From contig NC_061772.1 in the NCBI RefSeq assembly GCF_022458985.1, forward strand, positions 27,711,501 to 27,775,500: 64,000 nt of DNA, given 5' to 3'. This document shows, piece by piece, positions 38,131 through 51,890 of the stretch. Under the pieces are notes generated by a model that had not been told where the DNA came from, made no database searches, and was given only the letters and a program-made list of their open reading frames with translations. The DNA is from Mugil cephalus (lineage: Eukaryota; Chordata; Actinopteri; Mugiliformes; Mugilidae). Within the stretch, counting starts at the first letter, position 1. Each line of letters opens with the position of its first letter. The position numbers were made by a program, and so were the translations under genes.

Positions 38131-41100
38131 CTGCAGCATCTCCTAACAGACTTTATTCACGTCATATGATTGTCATATGATTTCATGCGGGGTTCACCTA
38201 TGAGTTTATTTATATGTTAAGTTAATGTCAAGCATCTGCACTAACATGCTCAGCTTCAGCACGTATATTGTTCAGCACATTCCCTGCCTTATTTATCACT
38301 GGGGGAATAATTATTAACAGGATTCATAATTCAGGACCTGTCAGCTGCCGGCAGTCCGTCCAAAATATGGTGAAATATGTCGACCTCAGCCACCGCATTA
38401 GTCTGACTGACTGAGAAGCAGAACACTGAACTCCGTCCACCGCTGCCATCGCCTTTAAAATTCTTACGTCTAACAAAGATGTTACTTCTAATGGGACAGT
38501 CAAGGAGATGCACACCTGGATGACAGATGTGCGGGAGCCAGACTCGCAGCATCGCAGCTGGCGGTTTTGGAGCTCCTACGTAGCTGTAAACCACCTGCGT
38601 GTTAGCATTAAACTACCTGCAGCTCCGCGCCGAAGACAATCATTACAAGCTCAGGAGCAGTTTGTCATAAAGTCGCCTTATAAAGCTCCCTGGCAGCGTA
38701 ATTACAGAGGAAACAAGGCAGAGACGTGGCCTACATACAGTATGTATGTCAGGGGATTCTGGCCTCCGGGCTGTGTGAGAGGAAGGTGAGGAAGTAGTAG
38801 AAATATGGTAGCGTCATGAAAAGGATCTTGTGTAAACACATCATGCAGACGTGGGACAGAGACAGAGGTGTATATGTATATATACATATATATATGTGGA
38901 GGGCACAGACTGCCAAGACTAAGACTGGTTTACAGGTTGACCAACAGGGCATGAGAGCCCCTGTCTTCAACATTACATCCAGGTGCAACATTCGCACCTC
39001 TGCTACAGGATGGCTCTGCTGGGAAGGGAAGGCAAAGGTCAACCTCTGGCCCAGCTCTCAGACACTGGCAGCCTTTATATTCCCGCAGAGCCGAGTGTCC
39101 GTGTCTGCAAACGCACACTCCGGCGCGCAAGCACACACTCGCGCACAGGTCCGTGCCTGCACCAGTATTTCTATTCCACCTCATTTACTTTGCACACCCT
39201 TTAATGCTTCCAAAGAAGGATGCGCTTCAGTGGCGTTTCACAGCCTTTAATTGTGTTTTCGCAAAAAAAAAAAAAAAAACGAGCGTCGTCATGGTCGAAC
39301 CGGCTATTAGGACTATTAGGACTAAAATGACACACCGGCCCCCCTGGAGCATAGGTGGCGTAGACAACCTGAACATGTGCCGCGTGCATGTAAAGACAGG
39401 GTGATTGATGGCTTGGGCGCATGTGGCCTTCAGCGCAGCTCGAACAGAGAAGGAAACCAAAAGCTTGTGTCTGGTAAACAACCAACTTCACAACTGGTTA
39501 GCAAGAATCCGTCTCCTTACACGGCCGGCGTGTTTGCTTTGGGAAAAAGAGGACGGAGACACTTCCGTGCAGAGAGGTAGTGAATGTGTTTCTGCTTCTA
39601 GAAACTATTCTGGTATATTTTTGAGTTTGACATCGAATCCACGCGTCACCTTTTTGAGTGATAACTTTACAGTTACAGTGTTTTCGGATCCCAACTCATG
39701 AATGAATAGCAGGTATTGAATGGATACGACCGCACGGTTGAGGGATAGGTTTCAGCTATAGCTCTGCTCTCACCTCATGGGCTTCTCTTCAGCTGCTTCT
39801 AGACTAAATAAACTTCATATCAACACAGGATGGCACGGTCTATCGCCTGCTGATGTTTATTCACCCCGAGCTGTATAGAGACGCGCTGCAGTTCCAGTAA
39901 AAACCCAATAAAAACACTATTCTTGCACCAAGATTTAAAAGCCTCCCATTGATTTCTTTTCTTTTTACTTTTTTTTTCAGACAAATCAAATAAACAATGA
40001 ACAACTCATAGCGGTCTGTTCGTTGAATGAGGTCTGACTCCATGACCACATGAGTCAGAAGAAATTCCTTTATTCACTGATAAAATCTTTCTGAGTATTT
40101 TCCTTTGACTACACGACAAAATGCTAATTTGTTTTGGTTTTAACACACTGTGAAAAAAGTGCAAAAAATGTAAAAAGAATGGAAGGAAAAGGCTGAAAAG
40201 TAAATGAAACGTGTTTTGCGCCTATAAATGACACCACATGCATTAGTGTTAAATTTCAATCTGTACCACAGGAGATTCAAACATCCTACATTCAAATACT
40301 TGTATCACAATAAAAAACACAGTTTTGTGGATGTTCATGAGCAAAATCAAAAACTACAATAACAAAAAACACATAAAAGTATACTCACAAAACACTATGA
40401 GTAAATGATGATTCTTCCAAAGATGTCCTTCCTCATCAAACTTTCTCCTCAGCGTCTTCTCTCCCTCCCTGCGTCCACGCTCATGCACACATCCTCAGGT
40501 TCACAGCATGTAAATACACAACCGCGAAACAGGGGCCGTCACTTTTACAACAAAACTCTCATGTACACGCCTGCGAGTTTCAGGTGTCAACTTACAACCT
40601 ACTGACGGAAGACAAGTTAAAAAGAAGAAGAAGAAGAAGAAAAGTTTTCCTGTCATTTTTTCCCTCTTTTTTAAAGAAAGTGATTTTGGAGAACTTTTGT
40701 TTTTGCTTTACAAAAAAAAGTACATTTACAAAACTGTCAAATTAATAATTACCACTCAGTTTACATTAACTTTGTTTTATGCGTCCACTTTGAAAAACTG
40801 CTGTGAAGCACTTTTAATGTTAATTTGAAAAGTGAAAAATTATTATTTGTAGTAGTAGTAGTAACGTTATAGACCCCTTCACGGTTTGTAAACAACGTTT
40901 TTGAGGGGCGGGGCTTAACCGGATGCAACGCATCTCAAACACAATAGTAAAGGAATATTAGCATATTTCAGTGGACTGTTTTGAAGAATGGAAGAGGAAA
41001 ACGTATATATGAATATATTAAGTCATTTTATTTTAAAAGGCTGACTCACTGATGAACAAAGATATTACAAGAAGTGTGCGGAACCACTGCGGAGGGTAAC

Positions 41101-43454
41101 GTAGTAAATGCAAATTTTGCTTGGACACCTCTGAAACACACAACTAACGTTGCGCCACCTAGCGGTTAGCATTGGTACTAACATGTAACAAGAATCCCCC
41201 AAATAATGATTAACTTAACGTAATTTCTTCGTGTCTCCATGGCAACAATGAAGGGCAGTGAGGGGAGGATATTTTTATTTTTGTGAACAGGAGTTTTATT
41301 TAAATAATAAAACACAGACAGCGACCCCCCTCCAAGAAATAATCCAACAAAGGACAAATTAGTATTTATTTTTAATTCAATAAAAAAATAAAAAAATAAA
41401 AAATAGAAACGTGACCAGGTATTGACACTTTGACCTTCCTTTCTACTTCCTGTTGCGCAGAGAGGCGGTTTGCTAGCGTTAGCGAAACGGATTATTTGTT
41501 TTCCCTGGAAAATAACAACTTTTGGAAATATCTAACATGTTGGCTACAAACACAGAGGGAACACGGAGCTTGTTGTGAAGACTTCTAAGGGTAAGTGCAT
41601 GTTTTTCTTTCTCTGCAGTCGCTTATAATGTTTGCTACTTGTGGCGTATAACAACAGCCAGAGTCCAGTCCAAACATGTGCTGGGGGAAGTGAGGAATTT
41701 CTGAAAACATGCCAAACGTTTGTCAACAGCATATACATAAGAGACTTTTTTCTTGTAATGCAACAGTTCAAAAGATTTTCTAAATATTTGTCTAAAAGGG
41801 TTACATTTTCAAAAAGGGTAAAGTTCTTTTGAAAACATGAAAATAAAATGGAAAATACACTTTGCCTCGGACAAAAACGTCAAACTCATTTTAGTTGAGG
41901 GGCCACATACAGTGCAATACACTTTACAACCTTTCCTCTGATGTAGCAAACATGGCGCCCATGGTTTGGGTTGGACAGACTCTCTCTAATATACGGCTCT
42001 GAATGAACTTGTCTATTTGTCTGCTGTCATTCAAACAATAGCATAAGTCATGATGCTTCCAGTGAGACAGTCGTAGTGATAGCCATGGATAAATGTGGTC
42101 AGAAGAAAGCAAAAGAGGTGAGCGCAAGACAATACAATGAAAGTTATGATTAGTTTGGATTTACTTTTACCGGGGAACCAACCGAGCTGACTCCATTCTT
42201 CTTGGTGTGTGGAGAAAAGCTGCCTAACAGAGCAAACTTCATAACAAAACTCGAAACATAACACCTGTAGATGTTGGTAGATGATCATTGTTTCATTGTA
42301 TGTACTTTTTTTTATGCAACATTTTTATTTGGTGGAGTGCCGTGGGATTATTCTAATATAAAACATGTACCATAGCTCAAAAAAGGTTGGGAAACACTGG
42401 ATGTTCAGCTCATTCCAGATGGAAAAACAAAGACATAAAACCAGATTAATCATTAGACCTCTGGAATTATTTCATCGTTTGAAGTGTGCAGTGGCTTGAC
42501 TCTACCACTGGAAGGCACCAGAGTTAAAATCACATCCTGCCTTCACCGTGACTCTTGAGGTTAAGGGTCGCTACGCAAATTGTGATCTCCTCCCAAATGA
42601 GTTCATCTCTGCAGAACAGATTCTCAGTGCTACTAGCGCACGTGTATTAGTTACGTCAGCTCTTCATCTGTGCTGCCAACACACAAAGCCATTGTGCTAT
42701 TTCTCGTGCTATTTTTTTTTTTAATTACTACTGAGAGGATGGTGTTAATTACACCTCCTCAGAAGTGAATGGTGCTTTAATGTTAATAGTAGCAGCTTCA
42801 GGGCCTCAATCAGTCAGGTAGGTTATGGAGGCTGTTTCTAGCTGAGCCCGATTTAGCTCACGTCCTGCGTAGTCTCAGGTGTGGCTGCTGGTTCATTTGC
42901 AGCCTCTCCCACGGGACGAGTCCTTCATGTCGCCACGTCCGTCAGACCCTCCCCTCTCCCTCAGTAAGTACACCCTCCCTCGCTGTCCTCCTGCTCATTT
43001 TTAACCGGTTAGCGTTCACGTGAACTCGTCTGCTTCGATATTAATGAGTGTACGTGCCGGTGCCGTCAGTCTCGTTTTTATGCCAAGATTACGACTCGTC
43101 ACAACTGTTTCAAACTCATCCCCCTCCAGTAGCTGTACGAGGTAGCTGTTGTTTTTAGAGAAGCATCTGGCTGGACGTCCTGTCTGCGTTAGTAGAGACC
43201 GAATGAGCCTCGTAGCACGCATGGTATAGCCGACACACTGACGACGTTTTAAAAGCCTCTTAAACCGTTTTAACAATGACTCACAATCACCCACAGAGTT
43301 CATAAACAGTGTCTCGGCATCTGGAAGACAGACTAACAAAGAAAGCCAGACAACACAGTCAGGTATGGAGACGTATTTATTTATTTATTTCCCTTTTAAC
43401 TTAACTCTCGACCAGAAAGTGAATATAGGTTTATGCCTAAAAGGTTAAAAGTTA

Positions 43455-43898
43455 TACACCAATCAGTCATAACATTATGACCACCTTCCTAATATTGTGT
43501 AGGTCTCCCTTGTTGTAAAAACACAGTTGTGACTCATCAGAGAATGGACATGGACCTTATAAGGGTGTTGTTAGTGGGGGTCTTTGGGTCCTATGGGTTG
43601 AGGGGAGGGGCCTCTGTGAATCATCTTACAGACACTTGATCAGTTTGGGATCTAGTGAATTTAGAATCCAGGTCAACACCTTGTCCTCTTCTTTATGTTT
43701 TCTTAATTGTTCCTAAATAATTTTTGTTCTGCTGCCATCAAGAGTGTCATTTCTATGGGGTGGGGGTGTCTGGTCTGGTCTGGTCTAGGTGGGTGCTACA
43801 TGTCTAAGTAACATCCACATGAATGAATGTCAGGTCCAAAAGTTTCCCGGTAGAACACTGAATTAACACAAATCGGTCATTGGTTATTTATCGGTGTA
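43455..43898. mobile_element. CCGATCAG-type inverted-repeat DNA element, copy F
   Basis: It begins TACACCAATCAGTCATAACA and ends TTTATCGGTGTA. Internal markers in order: ACCTTCCTAATATTGTGTAG, TGATCAGTTTGGGATCTAG, GGTCTGGTCTGGTCTAGG. It is a nearly full-length copy in inverted orientation to copy B. Confidence 0.7.
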
Positions 43899-44140
43899 TG
43901 TTACTCAACGTATAATATATTTTTGGCCACATCTGACATGTCTGTGAGAAAGCGATGTCACGCTGACATGTCTTTGAACAGGAGGTCTGTCTGGCATCGA
44001 CAAAGTGATTGAATTAAAACAATGTCTCAGCTACATGATGTGGATCAGCACACACGAGACAGATGGCATCTTAGGTTGCCAAGACAACTGAACCCTAATC
44101 CGCCTGCCTCTTATTCCCAGTGCAATAGAGGGGGTGGAAA

Positions 44141-44141
<1 letters not shown>

Positions 44142-44179
<38 letters not shown>
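44142..44179 (+). repeat. (GT)n microsatellite
   Basis: About 18 GT units followed by a G-rich tract. Confidence 0.95.
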
Positions 44180-47029
44180 GGGGGGGTGGAGGGGGGGGTT
44201 GATAATTCATCGGGGCACCATGTGCTGTGTACCACTCAAATTGGTCCCATGGGGCCGAGAGGACCTGAGGCCCATCAGATGGGGACACACTTATTAGAGA
44301 CTCACAAGTGTTTTATCATTCTGTCAGATTAAAGCAAGGCTCATTTTGAGGTGGAATGAGTTGGAGTCATGTGACTGAATCGGTCGGTCACCGCGTTATA
44401 TTTAAATTTATTGTCTATAAATTGGTATGAGTGATGATCTCATTGGGATGTAGTGCTCTACCTGGGTCTTTACCTGGGTTTTATGTTACTTGGATTGGTA
44501 CAACCACTTAAATCAGTGTTGCAAACCAAGCGCAGCCCAGCATTTAATTTTTTATGCAGTATGAGCCACAGTAGCTCATCTGTTGGGTCGGACTACACCA
44601 ACCTGACCAAATCAGTCCAGTTCACTGTCTCTCTTTTATTTTTATCATTATCAACCTTTATTTAACCATAAACCTCTTTTCCAAGGGAAGTTTGGTCAAG
44701 ACAGCAGCCTAGGAAAGTTGTGACATTTAAAGACTAAGACTCTGTATTTACATTAGAACAAGGACAAATACGATATGTAGCTGCCCTGAGGTCTTTCACA
44801 TGGGTTTTCAAAGATCCAAGAGTGATGAGCTCCTTTAAGTTTCATTTTTTTGCAATGAGTTGCGAGCAGCAGGTGCAGAGCACTTTGTTTACTAAATTCA
44901 GAACCAGATTTGTCCACGTATAATAAGTACAAATTATTGGAACATAAACCATAATTGCTTTGGGTTTTTGGAAATGTAATTGCGTAAATAGTTGGGGAGT
45001 ACAACTAAGACCGCTTTATAAATAAGAATATGCCACTTGAACCAGTGTTATGACCCAGTCGTGATACTATGACTGATCGTGTATTCCAGAGAAATGTCTT
45101 TCCTGTTTTTTTCATGTTTTGTTTTTTGTTTGCACTTTAAATTAATGGATTTATCAGAGAAGTAGATTTTAGAAATCAGGACCATTTTACACTTGTCATA
45201 ATCATTTGAAACAGCACCGGCTTCCACATCACTTCCAAACTTCTCACACAAAATAGATTCATTCTGTTTTTAGCCTTTTTGATTTGCAGCACTGAAAGAA
45301 GCACATTCAGTTACACCATCATCTCTGTGAAGAAAATGCTCCACTTTGCCTTGTATTTATTCATATGTGTAGTTACAAAAGAATTTAAATCATTTAATCA
45401 ATGCATCGTCTTAACAGGGATCATTCCAGACCTGTGTCAGTACCACAGCCTGGAGGTGTGTGTGTCTGTGTGTGTGTGTGTGACTGTGAGGTGTTCATAT
45501 TAAAGGACTAATAAATATCATGTCAGCCAGTCCTGCACATGACGAATGAAGGCTGGTCACTTCTGTGCAGTCAGTAGCTGCAGGGCAAACCTTTACTTTA
45601 ATTAAGCTACTCGTCACACTGAGCATCTAAACGTGGAGCCGGTCTGGAAACAGGACCTTAAAAATGACTTAGAGCTTTAGTTTTGAGTCAACAGCAGCAA
45701 CTAAAGGAACCTAAAAAAAAACAAACATGTATTTGTGCTAATGTTCTGCACTTTTTGCAGAACAGATCCAGATCCAGCTCATCAACACGGTTTTTGTTGA
45801 GTGCTACTGAATGAACACCAGAGGGCAGCATAGCAACTTTATTACCCAGACTACAAATGAAAAGGGTGGTGGTGTGTGTGTGTGTGTGTGTGCAGGGTGG
45901 GGGGGCATGTTTACTTTTAATGGAGTGGGGTGCAGGCATTGTGTAGTGATTTTTTTTGTGAATGCATCTGAGTGAAAATGACAAATACATATGCAAAGCT
46001 CTTCCTGATAGTCGGATGCAGGATGTTTGATAGGAAGCAAAATGGAGTTACCTATGCCTACACCTTTTTATTTTTTTAGTACCAGTATGCCTATGCAGCT
46101 CCATGGTTACCTGACAAAAGCTTAATGCACTTCAAAACCTCCAGTCAGACATGCACAGAGAGAGAGACAGAGAGAGAGAGAGGGGCTTGGCACCAAATGC
46201 AGTCGACTCGTTGTCATTCGTCTCTGTCGCTGTGATTCCAATCACAGGGATTTTAACAAGATTACCAAGAGCGAGTGGAAGCAATGGAGTACCAGTGTAA
46301 TGTAATTATCAGGTGATGGAGTGCCCCAAACGTCTGTATTATCACCGGCGAGTCGCTTAACCCCTGTCAACACGTGAGAGATCAAACTCAGTCTGTCTGC
46401 AGCACACGGACGCACGCGAAAAGGAACCGAGCTTTAATGTGTGTTTTTGTTTCTTTTTTATTATATTATCATCATTGACACAAACGTAAGAAACGGCTGC
46501 ACTCCTTCAACTCACTCCTTCAACCTCAACCTCCTGATCTTTAGAGACAGCGTCTCCTGACAACCACATTTCTCCCTTTCGCCACTTCCTTTTTTTTTTT
46601 TTTTTTTAACACATGTATCCCGGTCTCCATAGCAACGCAACTCAGTTTCAGAAAAATGGACAAAAGACGCAGAAAGAAAAAAAAAAAAAGGAAAATAGGC
46701 AAGGACATAGAGAAATGATACACATAGACACACATTAATCAATGCAACGTGCACACACACACACACTCCATTAGTGCTACACAGATGAAGCAGACGCACA
46801 CAAATATTAATGTCACGCTTCGCCATCAACAATACGTGGAGACACACAGAGGATGTTTTATATTTGCTGTTTTCTCTGTGATACTGACAAATGAAGATTC
46901 ACAGCCTGTTGTCAGATTTATTTTAGTGTATATTCCTCTTTGCTGCCCCTGCTCTCCTCACCATTAACTCAACTCACTGGTTTATAGATGAGATTTGGGA
47001 GCCAAGTTTGATCAGATATTGGGCGGTAC

Positions 47030-47590
47030 AACAAAATAAGATCATCTTCAGTCCATGCCTTCAATTATGTAGCAGCTATGTAGCACTAGACTTATTTAAG
47101 TCGTCTACAAATTTAACAAAACTCATGCCATAGAACTGGATATATTGACTTTTTTTGGAAAAACTGTCTCTTTTCATTGCCCACAATCCAACTCACTGTG
47201 CTGTTTGCGCTAGTTGATGCTAATGTAGCCTCATGCAGAGATGAGTAGAACCAGAAATCTTCCTTGTATTCTCTTGACTAAATTCAGTCCAGTATATATT
47301 TCTAGAGATATTGGCATGGACTTCACAGTTGGCAAGGACTTGATATATATTTCAATATTCGTCACAGTTTACTGAGGAATTTTAAAGGTAGCTTAAAATA
47401 CAAGTTGTATACATGTACATCAGATGACAGTGACAATTCATTGGTCAAACTGAGTCAAAAAACAAATGATCCATTGAGTTATGCAGCAGCTATGTAGCAT
47501 TAGGCCCATTTACGTCTATGAAACCGAAATACCAAATATTGACTTTGTCTTTGCTTTTTTTTTTTTTTTTGAGAAAAACTTTCAAAGGAA
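47030..47590. repeat. Dispersed teleost repeat (brightest shared block 47280-47470)
   Basis: GATGACAGTGACAATTCATT and GGTCAAACTGAGTCAAAAAA recur at about 54545-54585 with the same surroundings, and in inverted form at about 56310-56460. It is non-coding. Confidence 0.5.
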
Positions 47591-48358
47591 AGAAAGAGGA
47601 AGTAAATGATATGCGTGACGACTTAACGGGGTGAGGTAGAGGGAAGGTGAAATGTCTGCGCTCGTCGAAGCTGAAACATTTTTAGATGCCAGCAGGTAGA
47701 TTGGACGGTCGGGTCTATTATTAGCCCCCGATCCATCGTGCTACGCTCAGATTAGCAGCTGGAGATGCGTAGGAAGAAATGCGACGCTTCTCGAGCGAAC
47801 CAATCCCAGTCGACGCGGCGGCCTACGTCGCGGTGACGTGCAGCTACGTCTCAGGGGAGGTTCACGTCAGGCTGCAACGTGGTATATTCAGATTAGATTC
47901 GAAAGCACAGAAGTAGAACGTATCAAGAATTCACTTATCAGTGTTTTTTTCCACCACTTCAAGTCACTGGAGCAAAGACTTTGCATGTGCTCATGTTTGT
48001 TAGTGTGTGTTGCTTCAGATAATAAGTGGTTTAAATAAAAAGTGCAGCAGCTCTCGCTCCGTGTGAGCAGAGGGGTGAAGGGCTGGCAGATGGACAGAGA
48101 GACTGAGGGGATGAACAAAGAGTCTTGCCCCTCCGTGGAGCAGCGGATTGACAGATTCGCTGCTCACGCTCCTCGTGTTGCAGCGGTCAGGGCGCTGTGA
48201 AGGCAACACCATTAAAATAAGCTTGTTTGTTCAGAGCGCAGCCTGAAAACGAGCGTTTGTTACGTCAATCACTGTCTGTGAGGCCGATGGAGTTTGAGCG
48301 GATCTGCTGTGAGCGCGTTGAGGTTGGGAGGTTTTATCCCGCGGCTGCATGCGTGAGC

Positions 48359-48384
48359 TGTTGTTGTTGTTGTTGTTGTTGTTG
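48359..48384 (+). repeat. (TTG)n microsatellite
   Basis: Eight TTG units. Confidence 0.9.
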
Positions 48385-48834
48385 TGTACTTTCTGTGTGT
48401 TGAGGAAACTTTTGCAGAGATGGACGGCGTCCGATCGGTGTTTGCGCGTCTGCGTGACTCATCCGATGTAGCGTCTCTGCAGAGTCTGAGTCACCATGCA
48501 GCAGTGACAGAGTCAGGGAGGAAAGGAGAGAGGATGACAAAGGAAAGCTGATACGATGAAAGAAAGATCATGACATTATCTTATCCTTTTCATCCGACGC
48601 TTTTCTGCAGCCGTCACTCGGCTCACTCCAGTCTGAAGGGTGTTATCTGGTCGCACCATCGATATTGTGCCAATCTGGAGCTGATAGGAGGCGTCGGTTT
48701 AGAGGATCCTTCCACGGGGTTGTCACGGTCTGCTTTACAAACGCTTCACAATGTCTAAAGGTGGGAGAGCACAGGAGGTTATTTTTTATTTAGCTTTGAA
48801 AGAACATTTACAGAAGGGGGAGAATACACGATCA

Positions 48835-50097
48835 GGCACAACATTATGACTACCTTCCTAATATTGTACAGGTGCAGGTTCTAATAATAAATGTATTTTT
48901 GGGAGCCTTTCAAAGCACTCACCTTAAATAAAAGAGCAAAAGAATAAAACATAGAATGTGATAAAAATGAAAGCTGATTTAATGTATAAAAAACAGGGGT
49001 CTTCAATGTTTTTCAGGCCTGGAAACCCCAAACTGATGAGGAGATTAAGTAGGGACTACTATATTTAAACTCGGCCTTGTGCTATCTATAAATATATATT
49101 ATTATCATTCTGCATTCAGTATTAAGCTATCTATTATCCCTTTACTAAAATGCTGGATTCATGTTAATGTGTATTTAAAGAAAATTTGTGGGGGGAAATT
49201 TATATACATATATATGTGTAATCAACCATAGACTTTGCGACCTCCCTGCAGACTTGATGTAGAAATGAAATAAGAGTGAAGGCGGGTTGAAAGGAGGGAC
49301 ATGGGCCTTCTGAGGATGTCCTGTGAATTTGGAGGCTAGTTCGACACCTTGTGCTGTTCTTCGTGTTGATTGAGTTGATCTTTTTGTGTGTGTGCCTGTC
49401 AGTACGTTTACATGCACGTAAAAAAAAAAAAAAAGCAATTATTGCCTTAATCCGACTTTAACTGGACAACTTAAGTGCATGTAAACATGTTACTTTGACT
49501 AAAATCAGAGTTTTCCTTATCAGATTAAGACGCCCAGATGATGTGATTGGAAATCAGTTTAATTGGTCCACATGTGCTCCACAACCGCAGGAACAAACAC
49601 ATCCAAGAAAGCGGGTCGCAGAAGAAGAAGAAGAAGAAGAAGAAGAAGAAGGTAAACAGAGCCGGTAGAAGAACCACCTGAGGGATAACGTCATATTATC
49701 TGCACCAGATGTAGCGCACACATTACTCACAAGATTAAAAAGCAGAACTATTATCCATCTGGATGTTGCTTGAAATGTCGTCTGCTGCAAAAACAACTCC
49801 AGCTGTTTATCATACGACTTATTAGGTCGACCAGAAAGGAGGCCGTATTAACCCACTGAAAAGACACACATCGCCACCTAGTGTGGAGGAGGAGGATATG
49901 TTACTGTCAGACATTCGACTTTCTCCATTGCACATAAACTAGGACAAGGATTCAGAAAGTCTAATTTTGAGCATAGCTCGATTAAGCTGTACATGTAAAC
50001 GCAGTGAATGTCAGGTCCAGATGTTTCGCAGCAGAACACTGAATTGTCACAAGATGGTTTAAATGTTATTTACTTCTCCTGTCAGCAGTTTTAACAC
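48835..50097. mobile_element. CCGATCAG-type element copy G, broken up by later insertions
   Basis: Three pieces of one family copy occur in order: the left end at 48835-48873 (ACGATCAGGCACAACA), a middle part at about 49298-49399 (ATGGGCCTTCTGAGGATG), and the right part at about 50008-50097 (GCAGCAGAACACTGAATTG). Between them are a fragment of another dispersed repeat and a complete GTTTACATGCA element (49400-50007). Confidence 0.5.
49400..50007. mobile_element. GTTTACATGCA-type inverted-repeat element, copy 1
   Basis: The ends are CAGTACGTTTACATGCACG and ACATGTAAACGCAGTG. The interior has CCGACTTTAACTGGACAAC, an (AGA)n tract at about 49620-49650 and CGCCACCTAGTGTGGAGG. It shares its whole layout with 58348-58995. 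There is no transposase frame, so it is non-autonomous. Confidence 0.7.
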
Positions 50098-50439
50098 AGA
50101 GGAAATTTGTGAAATTGATTTAATTTCATAGTTATTTCCCACTGCTTCCTCAATAAAAAATAGGCTACATATCGTGAAAAAAGAATAACATGTGACCAGT
50201 CTGGGGGGGGTTTGGGGAGGAGTGAGCGTCTCCGTTTTCATATAAAATATCAAGCTGCTCAGTTTTTCCATGTTCTTTCCAAGGCAAATATCAGAGGCGA
50301 CGTCCCCTGTGCGTTTTATCCTATTTGTTTATTGTCTGGCGTTGTTCTCCCACACACTCGTCCCAAGGTGTCCTCTCCCCCCTCTCCCCCCTCTTCCTCT
50401 CTGTTTCCCTCACTCTCTCTCACCTCTTAAAGGCGCCGA

Positions 50440-50830
50440 GCATCAATATTTTATCACTGCAATGACACAAAGCAAAATCCATTAGATGAATGCAAATGGG
50501 TGCTGTTAAGTTCTCATTAAAACCTGCTGCAGGAAGTCAATAAAGTGAAATGAGCGACTGTTTAGATTCAGCATTTATTATTATTATTATTATTATTATT
50601 ATATTTTTTTTCCGGTGGAGGAGCAATTGTGCGATCTCTGCTGCAGATGACAAGTAATTGCCCGGCAATTTTAAAGCAATTTCTAACCCTAATGGGTAAA
50701 TTGCACGGTGCACAAAGGAGGAGGGCTCGGCGTTGCACTCATACGGGGCAATTATGGCAAATTGTTTAACGCGAGATAATAAAGGGCTTCTTTTTGTAGG
50801 TGGAGAGTGTTTAGATTGTGTTTTTTATCG
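50440..50830. promoter_or_regulatory. Candidate conserved regulatory block between gas2 and slc17a6
   Basis: This block is low in repeats apart from one (TTA)n tract. It has a perfect POU octamer ATGCAAAT (50490-50497) and many TAAT/ATTA-type and AATT-rich cores (CAAGTAATTGCCCGG, CCATTAGATG, CTCATTAAAACC). It is not coding. The composition is typical of developmental enhancers, but no comparison was possible. Confidence 0.35.
50577..50602 (+). repeat. (TTA)n microsatellite
   Basis: Eight to nine TTA units inside an otherwise low-repeat block (50440-50830). Confidence 0.9.
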
Positions 50831-51026
50831 GGGCTGGGGTTGTTTAACACAAGTGAGAGTCATAGAAAATGGATACGTCGTGGTCGGCTGAACAAAGGGC
50901 GCTGATAGTGTCGCGCCTTTATCGTCCCTCCGCTTCGAGACCTCTCTATCAGATGTGTCACAGCGGCGTAACTAATCAAATCAGATCAGACAAGAGTTGG
51001 TGACAGCATGAAATCAATAAAGGATC

Positions 51027-51027
<1 letters not shown>

Positions 51028-51058
<31 letters not shown>
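51028..51058 (+). repeat. (GT)n microsatellite
   Basis: About 15 uninterrupted GT units. Confidence 0.95.
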
Positions 51059-51060
<2 letters not shown>

Positions 51061-51380
51061 AGCTCTATAATCTGTTTAATATGAACTCATTCACACACAG
51101 AGTCCCTCACGATCGATGCATCTGTTTTAAAAGACGTAGCTTGCACCAAGTTGCATTGGTTGTTTTTTCCCGCAGACCCATTAGACATGAAAGCCTCCCT
51201 CCCCTCCTCCCCTCCTCACCCCTTCACCTCCCCCTCACCCCACCTCATGTCTCACTTTTTAATGAGATTTGGAGTGTGTTTGTCACCCCACTGTGAAAGC
51301 CATTGGTGACAGGCTAGAGGACAAAAGGAGCTCGGGTTTTTTGGGAAATACCACCCCCCCCCGCTCCTCCTAACCACACT

Positions 51381-51382
<2 letters not shown>

Positions 51383-51424
<42 letters not shown>
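51383..51424 (+). repeat. (CA)n microsatellite
   Basis: About 20 CA units. A second shorter CA run is at 51518-51540. Confidence 0.95.
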
Positions 51425-51426
<2 letters not shown>

Positions 51427-51794
51427 TACCACTTGCTTGCTCCCATCTGGCAATAGGGCACTAAGAGGCGAGCATGAATAAGGAACTACTGCATGCATGT
51501 CCATGTCCATGTTCATGCACACACACACACACACACACACTCAGATAGACTTTAATCCAGGGGCTTTAGCTGCATTAATTGAGGAAAAATGTCACCTCCC
51601 TTTCCACTCTGCGTCCCCAGTGTTCCTATATTCTGTTCAGCATAAAAAAGAGAAATAACATGGGCAGCTGAAGGAAAAAATAAAGCAACAAGTTTTGATT
51701 ATTTGATTATTGTAGTCGCATACAAATAAATGACGGTCACAGATTTGTGTTTATTATGTTATGTTTTTTCTTGAGGCTTCTGTCGAAAGAGCTC

Positions 51795-51890
51795 CTCAAA
51801 AGTGAAGCCACAGCAAGTAGAGCTCCCCCTGGTGTCTGGCTGCAGCAGTATAGGTCATAAGCTCCGCCCCCTCCATGCTAGTGAATGGAA
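51795..51890 (+). repeat. Dispersed repeat, forward copy
   Basis: GTAGAGCTCCCCCTGGTG, GGCTGCAGCAGTATAGGTCA and TAAGCTCCGCCCCCTCC recur in reverse complement at about 62695-62785. Confidence 0.55.

Larger units (their letters stand above)
37081..50439. other. Gene-free interval between gas2 and slc17a6, left part
   Basis: No exon of a known gene was found. The interval holds LINE-tail fragments, CCGATCAG-type copy F, the head of the hAT-like repeat at about 41878, a (GT)n run and others listed separately. Stretches near 38330-38800, 42600-42900 and 46200-46400 look unique but have no coding signal. Confidence 0.5.

Noticed and set aside
43016..43388. Open frame of about 120 codons on the minus strand with a protein-like look (basic stretch LLKRFKRLLKRR).
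   Set aside because: It starts only with TTG, ends upstream at a (TAAA)n repeat, has no recognised domain or flanking splice pattern, and frames of this length are expected by chance in 64 kb.
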